From NCBI RefSeq assembly GCF_003431825.1, contig NZ_CP020083.1, positions 2,890,501-2,954,500 on the forward strand: a stretch of DNA of 64,000 nucleotides. The letters run 5' to 3'. Origin of the DNA: Blastomonas fulva (GTDB lineage: Bacteria > Pseudomonadota > Alphaproteobacteria > Sphingomonadales > Sphingomonadaceae). The notes below the pieces were generated by a model. It was not told the origin of the DNA, made no database searches, and saw only the letters and a list, made by a program, of their open reading frames with translations. Shown here piece after piece: positions 39,183-48,008 of the stretch (the stretch's first letter is position 1; every line of letters starts with the position of its first letter). The translations under genes and the position numbers were made by a program.

Positions 39183-39434
39183 TCCGGCATGGCTCGCCCT
39201 GCACGACGGTCGGACCCATGGTGTCCCGACCGATGACCCAGCGCGTGCCCATCCCGGATTTAAGCCGGGCGCAGGGCACACTGGCCAGCAAAACCAACGC
39301 CGCTAGCAGTCTGACACCGCACAAAATCACGTTGATCAGGCCAACAGCGACACCGCCGGATCGGCTGCGCTTACCCGCAAAAACCATCCCAAAGCCGCTT
39401 TACCCATAGACCTGCGCGCGGGGCCCGCGGGTTC

Positions 39435-40052
39435 CTGCACTGGAGGCTTTCGTACGCAAGCGCCCGAAACCCTTCACAGACGCGGTCGTTCACGATCACC
39501 GCATTAAACGTCTGGTTCTCCCAGAGGCGGATAAAGATCAGGAAACCTGCCCGGCAGTCGAGCGAGCAGCGCCACGCGTAGCGCGCTCGACAAGCGCATG
39601 CAGCGACGGGGGCAGTGGACCTGCCAAGTCCGTCAGCGCGCGTGCATCGGCACGGGCGAGGTTGTGCTGCACAGCGCCGTTGATGCCCTCGGCCATGGCA
39701 CAGTGAACCGGGACTGCGACGGCAACGACCACCGTGTCATGATCTTCAGAGTGCGCCAAAGTCCGATGACCGTCTTCGACGGCATCGCTGCCAATATGTT
39801 TACTCAGGCTGACACGCGTGGCTCGAATCTCCGCGGTCGGCTCCGCGATGCCGGTGATGGCAGCGACACTGCATCAAATAATGGCCCGTTCGTCGCCTAA
39901 GCGGCAACAACTTCCTGCGCGACTTAGCAGCAATGACCCTCGCTAAATGCAGCTCTGCACTCGCCCAAGTGTCGTGAATGCTCGCCTGGTAGACAAAGGA
40001 GCGGGACATAAATGGCAGCGACAATCACATTCTGACAGGCTATCTTTCCGGC
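39435..40052. other. Intergenic region before the MreB-like gene
   Basis: About 620 bases after the right end of IS91-type element 2. A small leftward open frame at 39538-39759 (73 residues, MAHSEDHDTVVVAVAVPV) has no recognisable family and no convincing ribosome-binding site, so I do not call it a gene. The last 100 bases before the MreB-like start are more AT-rich and probably carry its promoter, but I cannot assign -35/-10 elements. Confidence 0.4.
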
Positions 40053-41063
40053 ATGACTTATTTCCCGTTTTTCACGCGCACGCAGAAGCCCGATCTGGCT
40101 ATCGATCTGGGGACTGCCAACATGCGCATGGTTATCCAAGGCATTGGCTGCGTATTCGATGAGCCTTCGCTTTGCTGTTTTGAGGATATCGGCGGGCGTC
40201 CCCGATTCATTGCAGCAGGTACCGCCGTCCAGGCGATGGTGGACCGAGCACCCAAAAATCTGCGCGTGCGTCGTCCACTCGCAAGAGGTGTTCTGCAAGA
40301 CATAGAAGCGACGAGCGAGTTACTGAAACACGGTCTTACCTCGATATCAGGGAGAGTTAGACGGTATGGTTCTCGTGTCTTGATCGGTCTACCTGCCGAC
40401 GCCACGAAGGCGGAGGCAAATGCACTACTAGCCGCTGCAGATGATGCCGGGATCGCTCAGGTCGAACTTGTCCGGGAACCTTTTGCAGCTGCAATAGGGG
40501 CTGGATTACCGGTGGGTGAAGCTCGCGCATCGATGATCGTCGAATGCGGTGCCGGCACAACAGAAATCGCGGTATTTTCTATAGATGGCCAATGCAAGAC
40601 ACGTTCGGTTCGCATAGGCGGCCAGAATCTCGACGAGGCAATTGCGGAATACCTGCAGACGAAACATCATTTCCTGATTGGTCGACAGACAGCGGAAACC
40701 CTGAAAAAGGAACTCTCAGACCGCACCAGCAAATCATCACCGGCCGAAAATGTCGTTCAGGCGAAAGGGCGCGACCTGCGGACCGCGCTGCCTGGCACGC
40801 TTAGCCTGCCATGTTCGGCCTTCGATCCTGTGTTCGAGAAGCATTTTTCCAGATTTGCCGAAGCCACTCGGACGGTGCTTGGTGAGCTGTCGCCAGACCT
40901 GGCTGCGGATTTGCTCGATGGCCAGATCATAGCCACTGGTGGCGGTATCTCTGCGCGCTTCCTGGCAAAAGCGATCGAGCGAGAGTGCGGCGTTTCTGTA
41001 GTTTTGGCCAGAGATGCATCTGGCTGCGTCGCCAAGGGCCTCCAGTATCTACTCGAAAACTGA
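40053..41063 (+). CDS. Divergent MreB-like actin-family protein
   Basis: A 336-residue protein that follows the MreB fold throughout. It has phosphate-1 AIDLGTANMRM (residues 16-26), connect-type segment REPFAAAIGAGLPVGEA, phosphate-2 IVECGAGTTEIAVFS, SVRIGGQNLDEAI, and adenosine motif IIATGGGISARFL. Housekeeping MreB has VVDIGGGTTE where this protein has VECGAGTTE, so the conserved Asp of phosphate-2 is Glu and the GGG is GAG. It is not part of an mreBCD cluster but sits in the accessory island. It may be a filament-forming paralogue of unknown role, or a degraded copy. Confidence 0.8.
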   Translation: MTYFPFFTRTQKPDLAIDLGTANMRMVIQGIGCVFDEPSLCCFEDIGGRPRFIAAGTAVQAMVDRAPKNLRVRRPLARGVLQDIEATSELLKHGLTSISGRVRRYGSRVLIGLPADATKAEANALLAAADDAGIAQVELVREPFAAAIGAGLPVGEARASMIVECGAGTTEIAVFSIDGQCKTRSVRIGGQNLDEAIAEYLQTKHHFLIGRQTAETLKKELSDRTSKSSPAENVVQAKGRDLRTALPGTLSLPCSAFDPVFEKHFSRFAEATRTVLGELSPDLAADLLDGQIIATGGGISARFLAKAIERECGVSVVLARDASGCVAKGLQYLLEN

Positions 41064-41299
41064 GGCTGGCCATAATGCCATGTTTGGCAGATAATCTATG
41101 TGGGCGCGCTTAATCTCTGTGCCATTTGGTATTTGCCTTGCAGCCTCCAAACAGTCGTCCCATTGTTGCATACAAATGCTATGGCACGTGGTGCGAGCGG
41201 CGGTGTGACGGTGCTCATCGTGCTGGCGTTCTGCCGATAAACTTCGCTTTCCATCTGTGCCCCAAGGTTTGTTGGCCCACTCCGGGATTCTATTAAACT

Positions 41300-41731
41300 T
41301 TATCTTCGTCCCGTTAGTTTGACCTTAGTCGAGCGCAATAAGTTCGGGACGCTGTGGCGCGTTTCCTCTGGAGTATCCAGCGCAACAGTAATAGCCTGTA
41401 GAATAGCTGGAACTGCGTCAATGCGGATATCTGGCAATGCTTGATCAGTTAGCAACAGATTTGTCAGGATGCTTTCATTTTTGTCGCGCAGTTCAACTTT
41501 AATGGCTCCGCCAACGACCATCAGCCCCGTCAATCTCCATCCCTCTGGTATGCAGTGATCCATCACGGCACCCAACGCCACGCCAGCCCCCTCATTAATT
41601 CGATCAATAAACTTCTCACGGGCTTGCCAATGCGTCAGCCGCGGATTGCTATCACTAGTTTTTACGTATGCGGGCTTCGGTTTCAATCGATCGAACACGG
41701 CTATAGGTTCGGTTGGACGGTTGGGAGGCAT
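41300..41731 (-). CDS. Hypothetical protein
   Basis: A 143-residue cytoplasmic-looking protein of unknown function, starting at 41731 with a strong AAGGAG ribosome-binding site. It has an N-terminal basic, Pro-rich part (MPPNRPTEPIAVFDRLKPKP) and an alpha/beta C-terminal half with LMVVGGAIKVELRDKNESI. It shows no similarity that I recognise. It is convergent to the MreB-like gene and on the strand of the following three genes, so it may belong to the same module. Confidence 0.58.
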   Translation of the reverse strand: MPPNRPTEPIAVFDRLKPKPAYVKTSDSNPRLTHWQAREKFIDRINEGAGVALGAVMDHCIPEGWRLTGLMVVGGAIKVELRDKNESILTNLLLTDQALPDIRIDAVPAILQAITVALDTPEETRHSVPNLLRSTKVKLTGRR

Positions 41732-41897
41732 TTCAAACTCCTTTCGGTACAGCAATTTAGTACATTGCAGGAAAGCCAGGCTCAGAATGGTGAAAGAATC
41801 ATCTGAATTCGGGCCATGGGTGGAGCCGGTTGCCGGAAATTGAATCGCGTATCTTGGTGACTACGCGACCCTCGCTTGCCGAAATGATTGACTCCAA

Positions 41898-43070
41898 TCA
41901 CTGCGCAGGGATTCCGATTTCCGAGGCAGGGGAAGAATGCACCAGCTTTAGTCCAGGCGATCGGTTAGGCTTGGTCAAAGTGCTGCGTGGTTTGACGGCT
42001 TGCCAAATCGGATGAGCCCCCTCACCGGACGCGATATTGCGGCCCAAGGTCTTGATTAAATCCTCATCGGACAACCTAACCCGATCATCTTCTGCGCATC
42101 TGTCGCCAAACCTGACGTCTCCCCACTCCCCAAGCGTTGCCGCCGCTCTTGCTAGTTGTTCGGAAGTGCTGATCAGTCCCGTCCTGTTTGCAGCTAGCGC
42201 CAAGGCCTGAGCAAGCAGCGAGACATTGAGCGGTATCGTGTGACAAAAATCGCCGAGCGCCTCGCACGAGATCAGGCAGGCATCTCGCTCGTGCCATACC
42301 ATTGGCCACGGTCCGCTGTTATCGCTGGTCTCAGATAGAATACCGAGAACCAGTCCGCGCATATCCGGCAACACCACCATCGCATCTGCGCTCCCTGGAT
42401 CATCGGCCAGCTCACTCAACACGTTTTCGATCGACGAAACTTCTATGGCAATCCTGTCGCGACCGTCGGTCAGTTTGAGCAAAAGCAGATGCATGATGAT
42501 CCCGTTGCGACGTCGGGCATCTGTTACGATGGTTACCTTTCTGCGGTTCTCACGTCTTGCAGCTTCGATCATCACCTGAAGCAACTTAGGTTGCGGTATC
42601 AGATCATCCGGTGCGCAACCGCCAGGAAGGGGAGACATCAGCATTATGTCGGTCACGTTCCGCCAACATCGCCCCCTAGTCTGCTTGCCAAAAACATATG
42701 TGCTGACCCAGGAAGCGTTTGGCAGGGCCAATTGGCGGGGTTGTTGCAAGGCCTCAGGGAACCCACACCGCCATGGCGCGAACATCGGTGCGGGTGGCTG
42801 AGCACTGGCTGCCGACCCCCATTGTATCAGTTTCTTCATCCGCAAAGCAGGGCGCTTAGGCACTTGCCGGACGTCGAAACCAAATTGTTGAGCCAGTAGC
42901 ATTGTTGCTGTTTGCCAAGCTGCGGGGACAGAGTCAGGTACGGGCTGGCAAAGACTGAGTGTGGAACGCGCGACTATTTCCAGGCATGGCAATTCGATAT
43001 CGGGGGGGCGTGGCGGAACACATTGCAGAGCGTTTATATCTTGATCCGGCGTTGGGGGGAGTTGGTTCAT
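41898..43070 (-). CDS. Diverged isocitrate/isopropylmalate dehydrogenase-like protein, probably non-catalytic
   Basis: A 390-residue protein without obvious family match. The middle and end resemble the isocitrate/isopropylmalate dehydrogenase fold: RRKVTIVTDARRRNGIIMHL aligns with the segment that normally reads KVTxVHKANxxK, DAMVVLPDMRGLVLGILSE aligns with DVLVTPNLYGDILSD, and NVSLLAQALALAANRTG aligns with NPTALLLSAVMMLRHLG. The catalytic Lys and the metal-binding Asp pair of these enzymes are missing, so activity is unlikely. This assignment rests on pattern alignment alone. The ATG at 43070 is chosen over a TTG at 43079. Confidence 0.5.
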   Translation of the reverse strand: MNQLPPTPDQDINALQCVPPRPPDIELPCLEIVARSTLSLCQPVPDSVPAAWQTATMLLAQQFGFDVRQVPKRPALRMKKLIQWGSAASAQPPAPMFAPWRCGFPEALQQPRQLALPNASWVSTYVFGKQTRGRCWRNVTDIMLMSPLPGGCAPDDLIPQPKLLQVMIEAARRENRRKVTIVTDARRRNGIIMHLLLLKLTDGRDRIAIEVSSIENVLSELADDPGSADAMVVLPDMRGLVLGILSETSDNSGPWPMVWHERDACLISCEALGDFCHTIPLNVSLLAQALALAANRTGLISTSEQLARAAATLGEWGDVRFGDRCAEDDRVRLSDEDLIKTLGRNIASGEGAHPIWQAVKPRSTLTKPNRSPGLKLVHSSPASEIGIPAQ

Positions 43071-43350
43071 ATGCTTCAACCTTCTGTGGGCATTTTCTGG
43101 GACGAAGGGCGCATGACCTCAGAGCGAGGAAGTTGCCGTACGGTAGGCGGTTGTGAAAACCGGGAGTGGCAGGGCAAAGCGGGCCGGAAATGGGCGGGAA
43201 AAGAAACGCCCCAGTGCACATGGGTGATCGTCAAGAAATTTTCGTGACTGACGAAACCACGCAAGCACTGGCTGCTTTGGATGCTTTAGCCTGCAGCTTT
43301 GTCCTGCAAGTTTGTTCAAGCCATTCGGGCTGTCGGCCACGACTGCAGCC

Positions 43351-43761
43351 TTATCCGGGCGGCGCCACACTAATGATCCGTAGGATACGATCGTCGCCAC
43401 TGCGGTCTGGCCAACAAATCGAACATCCCGCTGTCATTCCGATCAATCCTGCTCCAATCGGGGTCAGAATTGACACTCGACCGTCGGCAATATCTGCATC
43501 TTGAGGGTAGACGAGTTGCACAATGCGACGAGCGCCAGTGCGTTCATCAACAAAATCAATGAAAGAGTTCATCACCACGGTCTGGTCCGGCAATTCATCT
43601 GCGTCCCGCAATTCCGCGCGATCAAGTTCTGCCATCAACATTGCGCAAACCATTGGCTGGCTCCGCTCCGTGCTCAGAGCAAGCTCAAAAAGCGCGTCAC
43701 ACTCAGCCGCACTCATGTAAATCGCCGGCCGTTCAGCCGCAGCGATTGCTAGATTTTCCAT
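43351..43761 (-). CDS. Rnk-like GreA/GreB-family protein
   Basis: A 136-residue protein. The C-terminal half is a GreA/GreB C-terminal domain (VVMNSFIDFVDERTGARRI, VSILTPIGAGLIGMTAG), and the N-terminal half is a short helical region (YMSAAECDALFELALST) rather than the long GreA coiled coil. This is the layout of Rnk, the regulator of nucleoside diphosphate kinase that binds RNA polymerase. A second contact site for RNAP may thus be blocked or modified by this protein. It lies in the MreB-like module, upstream of the dehydrogenase-like gene. Confidence 0.8.
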   Translation of the reverse strand: MENLAIAAAERPAIYMSAAECDALFELALSTERSQPMVCAMLMAELDRAELRDADELPDQTVVMNSFIDFVDERTGARRIVQLVYPQDADIADGRVSILTPIGAGLIGMTAGCSICWPDRSGDDRILRIISVAPPG

Positions 43762-44026
43762 TGGATAGTCCTGCTTATTCGAGTCAGGGAACGAAGATCG
43801 CTCGCCCTGAAATTTCAGATCGAATAAGGCCCGAGCTCAGGTGGCGCTATGCCCACGCGAGCCCGGGCTGAGAACGCGCGGCGAGTTGTCCACCATGGTC
43901 GACAAATCGCAAATATGTGGACTGCGCCTGCATGGCGGCAAGATTACGAGCTTCTGGATGTAAGTCAAGTTAGGTCGAAGCACGGTGAATGCTCTGTTCC
44001 TGGAAACCGAGGAAGCTCAGCAAACG

Positions 44027-44686
44027 CTAGACTTTTCGGCGCTTTGCGGCGTGGTAGCGGACGCGATTGAACAGCTGGCCGAGGTCTTCAGGTGAGATAT
44101 CGAAAGTCTCACCCAGGTCAGCAAGTGCGGAATCCAGATCATCAGGATGGAAGGGCTGGTCATCCGAATCTCTCATTGAAATCGTGGCGTGTCGATCAGG
44201 ACGATGCGGGTAGGAATGCTTCGATATCGAATGGAACAGGATACCCGTGGCGGTGAGGATGACCGCATTCAGCCCGACGGGAAAGAGCGGGAATAGCCAA
44301 CCTGCCGAGACCACGGCAGGTCCGCCAATGACAGCAGTCAGTGCAGCAGCGCCGCCAGGTGGATGCAGACAACGCAACAGCGACATCGCCAGGATGGCCC
44401 CGCCGACCGCAATCCCGCTGGCAATAGCAGGCCACGGCACGATTAGCGCCACCCCGACGCCCACCAGAGCAGATACAACATTTCCGCCGATGACGGACCA
44501 AGGCTGCGCCAGCGGACTAGCTGGCACAGCAAATATCAAAACTGCAGATGCTCCCATCGGTGCAACAAGCCAGACCCAAGCTGCGGACGCGCCCATTGCC
44601 GACTGGGTCACGAGAGCGGTGAGCGCGATTCCCGCAGTGCCCCCTAGGCAAGCGATCAGACGGTCACTAAGCGAGGCCCCGGCCAT
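44027..44686 (-). CDS. HPP-family integral membrane protein
   Basis: A protein with four to five hydrophobic helices and the family HPP motif (LLRCLHPPGGAAALTAV), as in nitrite/nitrate-transport related and CBS-associated HPP proteins. Hydrophobic segments include GIALTALVTQSAMGASA, VWLVAPMGASAVLIFAV, and VVSALVGVGVALIVPW. The open frame extends to 44974 with a TTG start, but the extra 96 residues look non-coding; the ATG at 44686 gives a clean 219-residue protein. Function of HPP proteins is not settled; an ion or nitrite channel is suspected. Confidence 0.72.
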   Translation of the reverse strand: MAGASLSDRLIACLGGTAGIALTALVTQSAMGASAAWVWLVAPMGASAVLIFAVPASPLAQPWSVIGGNVVSALVGVGVALIVPWPAIASGIAVGGAILAMSLLRCLHPPGGAAALTAVIGGPAVVSAGWLFPLFPVGLNAVILTATGILFHSISKHSYPHRPDRHATISMRDSDDQPFHPDDLDSALADLGETFDISPEDLGQLFNRVRYHAAKRRKV

Positions 44687-45060
44687 GATAGGGATGAAAA
44701 TCGATCGCACTTGCTTCGCTCTGATTGAAGGTGCGTCGCCTTTGCAGCTTTGCGCTTTGCGGCCAAGCGAGTTTTTCCATAGCGCCTGAAAGCGGCAAGC
44801 GCCTTGAACAGACAGAAACCGGCGATCTGGCGTTTGCGGGGCTGCTGCGTGGGCATTCTTTGGGACTTGCAAATGGTCCAAGTTGACCGATTTGAAATCA
44901 CCACGACTGCGGGACACAGCCTGTGCGCTAGCTCGTCCAAATTCAATGAACCAAATGGGCTCGTCATTCGGCAAAGAGCAGTGTTTGGCCTGGCCAGCGG
45001 TAAAATTGGCAGGTTGGTTTCCGCGAGCGAGGTTTGCAGATCAACCCACCGGCGCAGGAA
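44687..45060. other. Intergenic region between HPP and LysR genes
   Basis: About 375 bases. The HPP open frame continues through much of it without a convincing start or protein character. No repeat, hairpin or RNA gene is seen that I can support; the LysR gene ends at 45061. Confidence 0.35.
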
Positions 45061-45939
45061 TTATGCCTCCGGATGTTGACGTTGCGGTCTCGTATCAGCA
45101 GCGCGGTTGTTAGCTACTATCTCGCTCATGGCAGCCAGAAGATCAGTGGTCGCCGCGTCCTGCTCCCAGGCATAAATTGACAATGCCATGTCCGGGACGG
45201 CTTCAAAAAGCTCACATTTTCGGATGTTATAGAAACCGGTCGTCGCCGATGGGAGGATCGAAACACCAAGTCCGGCTTCTACAGCGCGCAGAACGCTGAC
45301 CAGACTGTTTCCAGTAAATGCAAGATACCACCGCAGCCCGGCAGCCTCGATCTTGTCGATCATCTGGTCACGATAAAGCCCTCCCGGCGGGAAGGTGACC
45401 AGTGGTATCGGCGAAGGCCATGGTCGGCTCCGATTTGAAGCCTCGACCCATGCCAGTGGCTCACGAAAGCTTGCATGTGCATCAGCTTGGGCGCTGGGTT
45501 CCTTCACAATCGCCACATCGAGCTCTCCCTCACGAAACCGGCGCGAAAGCTCGCGGCTAAGCCCTGTTGCCACGTCAAGACGGATTTCAGAATAGCGGGT
45601 TGAAAATCTGGCGAATTCCTGACTCATTTCAGGTGTCACTAGATCATCCGGCACCCCAACACGGATTGTCCTGCTGCCCGAAGGGTCAGACATAAGTGCT
45701 AGGGCCTCACGCTGTAATGCAAGAATTCGCCTCGCATAGCCGATCAGCTGCTCTCCCGCCGGGGTCAGTTTAACAGGTCGAGCTCCACGATCAAACAACG
45801 CCCTGCGGACCACGTCTTCCAGTCGACCGATCTGTTGGCTGACAGTCGATTGGGTCGAATTCAGGCGATGAGCAGCGGCGGTAAAGCTGCCCGCATCAGC
45901 GACGGTAACAAAGGCCTGCAGCAGTTTGAGATCGAACAT
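45061..45939 (-). CDS. LysR-family transcriptional regulator
   Basis: A 292-residue LysR regulator. The N-terminal winged helix is LKLLQAFVTVADAGSFTAAA and STQSTVSQQIGRLEDVV; the effector domain includes TIRVGVPDDLVTPEM and WEQDAATTDLLAAM. It is divergent from the uraH/HbpS/EamA operon with a 119-base gap, typical for a regulator controlling the divergent operon. The gap is AT-rich and should hold the LysR operator (T-N11-A), but no clear perfect copy is obvious. Confidence 0.88.
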   Translation of the reverse strand: MFDLKLLQAFVTVADAGSFTAAAHRLNSTQSTVSQQIGRLEDVVRRALFDRGARPVKLTPAGEQLIGYARRILALQREALALMSDPSGSRTIRVGVPDDLVTPEMSQEFARFSTRYSEIRLDVATGLSRELSRRFREGELDVAIVKEPSAQADAHASFREPLAWVEASNRSRPWPSPIPLVTFPPGGLYRDQMIDKIEAAGLRWYLAFTGNSLVSVLRAVEAGLGVSILPSATTGFYNIRKCELFEAVPDMALSIYAWEQDAATTDLLAAMSEIVANNRAADTRPQRQHPEA

Positions 45940-46058
45940 ACTAACATTCTATATATGAATGATTTTTATTCAATCATTTCATTCGCAAATGAAAATCTGG
46001 GCGCTAACAGGACCCATCACCGCAATAAGCGGCTCAACACGAGATCAGGATTGAACCG

Positions 46059-46457
46059 ATGAATACGACCCGTCTGCTTGCTCCAGTTGCACTCAGTCTT
46101 TTTGCAACCCCAGTCGCAGCCGCCGAGATATCCACTCATGTGCTCGACCTGGCGAGCGGCGTTGGGGGGAAGGATGTCCCTGTAACGCTGTCGGAGCGAG
46201 ATACCGCCGGAACCTGGGTGGTCGTTGGGAAGTCACGTACCGACGCAAATGGTAGGGTGCGAAGCTTCGGAAACGAGAGAAATTTCGTGCCGGGGGTCTA
46301 CCGGCTCCAGTTCGACATGGCGTCTTATTCAGAAGCTGCAACACGCCCCTTCTTTCCGGAGATCGCAATCACATTCACTGTTACTGATGCCGACGGTCAC
46401 TACCATGTTCCCGTGGTCGTGAGCCCATACGGCTACTCGACCTATCGCGGAAATTGA
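46059..46457 (+). CDS. Periplasmic 5-hydroxyisourate hydrolase-like (transthyretin-like) protein
   Basis: A 132-residue transthyretin-fold protein, with a signal peptide (SLFATPVAAA) followed by ISTHVLDLASGVGGKDVPVTL, RSFG and the C-terminal YSTYRGN. HIU hydrolases end in YRGS; here the final residue is Asn. They open the ring of 5-hydroxyisourate in urate breakdown. Periplasmic homologues exist in other bacteria. The LysR regulator is divergent. No urate oxidase or uraD is visible here, so the role in urate breakdown is not certain. Confidence 0.85.
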   Translation: MNTTRLLAPVALSLFATPVAAAEISTHVLDLASGVGGKDVPVTLSERDTAGTWVVVGKSRTDANGRVRSFGNERNFVPGVYRLQFDMASYSEAATRPFFPEIAITFTVTDADGHYHVPVVVSPYGYSTYRGN

Positions 46458-46459
46458 CA

Positions 46460-46933
46460 ATGAGCAGCGCATTTCTCGCCTATTTCAGTCTCGCTGCATT
46501 GATGCCACCGCCTTTGCCCATCGAGCATCGGTCTGTTTCACTCGAGATGGCCAATTCTATTGCCGAAGCGGCCTTGGTTTCATGCCGCACCATGAACAGG
46601 GATGCGGTAGTGGCGATTGTTGATCGTGGTGGCAATCTGATCGCCCTGCAGCGCGGTGATGGGGTCGGACCGCACAATACAAATGCGGCCGAACGCAAGG
46701 CGTTTACAGCACTTTCGACCAAGACAAGCACATCCAGATTGGCGCAACGCGCTGCAACCGAACCGGCATCGGCGAACCTTATCAGTGTCGCGGAACTTCT
46801 GCTGCTTGGAGGTGGCCTGCCGATTATTCATGAGGGGGAAGTCATCGGTGGGATCGGCGTGGCTGGATCCGGCGGATCTGAAAGTGATGAACAATGCGCA
46901 ATGGCTGCACTAGCGCATGGCACACAACAATGA
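46460..46933 (+). CDS. HbpS/GlcG-family heme-binding-like protein
   Basis: A 157-residue protein of the GlcG/HbpS (DUF336) family: MANSIAEAALVSCRTMNRDA, VAIVDRGGNLIALQRGDGV, and LLLLGGGLPIIHEGEVIGGI, GVAGSGGSESDEQCAMAAL. A short hydrophobic N terminus looks like a signal peptide. Members bind heme or cobalamin-like ligands or support glycolate/propanediol metabolism. The ATG at 46460 follows the uraH stop within a few bases; the two genes are likely translationally linked. Confidence 0.82.
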   Translation: MSSAFLAYFSLAALMPPPLPIEHRSVSLEMANSIAEAALVSCRTMNRDAVVAIVDRGGNLIALQRGDGVGPHNTNAAERKAFTALSTKTSTSRLAQRAATEPASANLISVAELLLLGGGLPIIHEGEVIGGIGVAGSGGSESDEQCAMAALAHGTQQ

Positions 46934-46980
46934 CATCCTTGCGGCTGCCGAGGGCTGGACACAATCAGGACTTGCGTTGA

Positions 46981-47931
46981 ATGCCTTCGCTCAGGGCACG
47001 TGTGTTTGGCTGGTTCTGGTCACATCCTTACCTGCTTTTGACCTTCACGGCGCTTTTTTGGGCAGGCAATTCCCTGGTCGGACGGGCTGCACGAGACGTA
47101 ATGCCTCCAGTAGCACTTGCGTTCTGGCGGTGGACACTGGCTCTCGCGCTGCTTCTGCCATTCGCTTGGCCCCATCTGAGGCGTGATTTGGTTGATCTGA
47201 GAAATAACTGGAGGTGGGTGCTGGTGCTGGGCACACTGGGCATCGGCACCTTTAACACTCTGCTCTACACAGGCCTTCAGGCCACCACTGCGGTCAATGG
47301 TCTCTTGTTGCAGTCGATGCAGCCAGTTTTGATCCTGCTGCTTGGAGCGGCAGTTTTCCGCGAACAGGTCGGCCTTCCGCAGCTGGCAGGGATAGTTCTT
47401 TCCATCAGCGGGGCTTTGATGATTATCCTTGGTGGTAACTTGTCTGCGCTCGTCAGATTCGAGTTCAATTCAGGTGATCTTGTGATCTGTGTGGCGGTCG
47501 TCGTCTGGTCGATCTACTCTGTGCTGCTGCGTAAACGTCCCGCTGTGCATCCGCTAAGCTTTCTGGCGGCAACTTTCGTGGTCGGCATTGCGATGATCTC
47601 GCCCTTCTATATCGCCGAAATCGCAAGCGGTCGCTTAATTGAAAACCGGCCGGAAAGCTGGCTGGCTATCTCCTATGTCAGTCTGTTTCCTTCACTGATT
47701 GCCTATCTGTTTTTTAATCGTGGAGTCGAACTGCTTGGATCGGCGGCAACTAGTCTCTATCTCAATATCATGCCCGTCATCGGGGCCTTGCTTGCGGCTG
47801 TGTTCTTGATGGAGCCTATCGGCTGGTACCATTTCATTGGCATGGGGTTAATCGGCGCCGGCATCGTCAGCGCTGCTCGCAAATCCGGTCAGGCTATCGC
47901 GCTTACTTACAACTCGGGTCCAGGATCATAG
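46981..47931 (+). CDS. EamA/DMT-superfamily transporter
   Basis: A 316-residue membrane protein with ten predicted helices in two EamA repeats, e.g. YLLLTFTALFWAGNSLVGRA, TTAVNGLLLQSMQPVLILLL, and the second half LAISYVSLFPSLIAYLFFNR and SLYLNIMPVIGALLAAVFLM. DMT exporters move amino acids, nucleotides or drugs. It is third in the LysR-associated operon, 47 bases after the HbpS-like gene, so it may export or import a metabolite of that pathway. Confidence 0.85.
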   Translation: MPSLRARVFGWFWSHPYLLLTFTALFWAGNSLVGRAARDVMPPVALAFWRWTLALALLLPFAWPHLRRDLVDLRNNWRWVLVLGTLGIGTFNTLLYTGLQATTAVNGLLLQSMQPVLILLLGAAVFREQVGLPQLAGIVLSISGALMIILGGNLSALVRFEFNSGDLVICVAVVVWSIYSVLLRKRPAVHPLSFLAATFVVGIAMISPFYIAEIASGRLIENRPESWLAISYVSLFPSLIAYLFFNRGVELLGSAATSLYLNIMPVIGALLAAVFLMEPIGWYHFIGMGLIGAGIVSAARKSGQAIALTYNSGPGS

Positions 47932-48008
47932 CCGAGAGACTTGCTTGCGGTATGTCCCCAATTAACAAGGCTGACCAGGCCATCTGCCAGATAACCGACC
48001 AAACCCAT

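Larger units (their letters stand above)
36953..39434 (+). mobile_element. IS91-family element 2 (with tyrosine recombinase gene)
   Basis: A second 2.5-kb unit with the same gene order as element 1 and the same end structure: the left block at 36949-36970 is identical for 22 bases to that of element 1, and the right end at 39427-39434 is GCGGGTTC. The genes are clearly diverged from those of element 1, so this is not a recent duplication but two related elements next to each other, separated by 137 bases. Boundaries are inferred. Confidence 0.65.

Noticed and set aside
39538..39759. A 73-residue leftward frame between IS91-type element 2 and the MreB-like gene
   Set aside because: No ribosome-binding site, no family and no conserved neighbour; mentioned in the intergenic entry only.
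43887..43895. TGTCCACCA, a match to the last nine bases of tRNA-Tyr, as possible right attachment site
   Set aside because: Nine bases are expected by chance in 30 kb with CCA-rich sequence, and the preceding T-arm sequence does not match.
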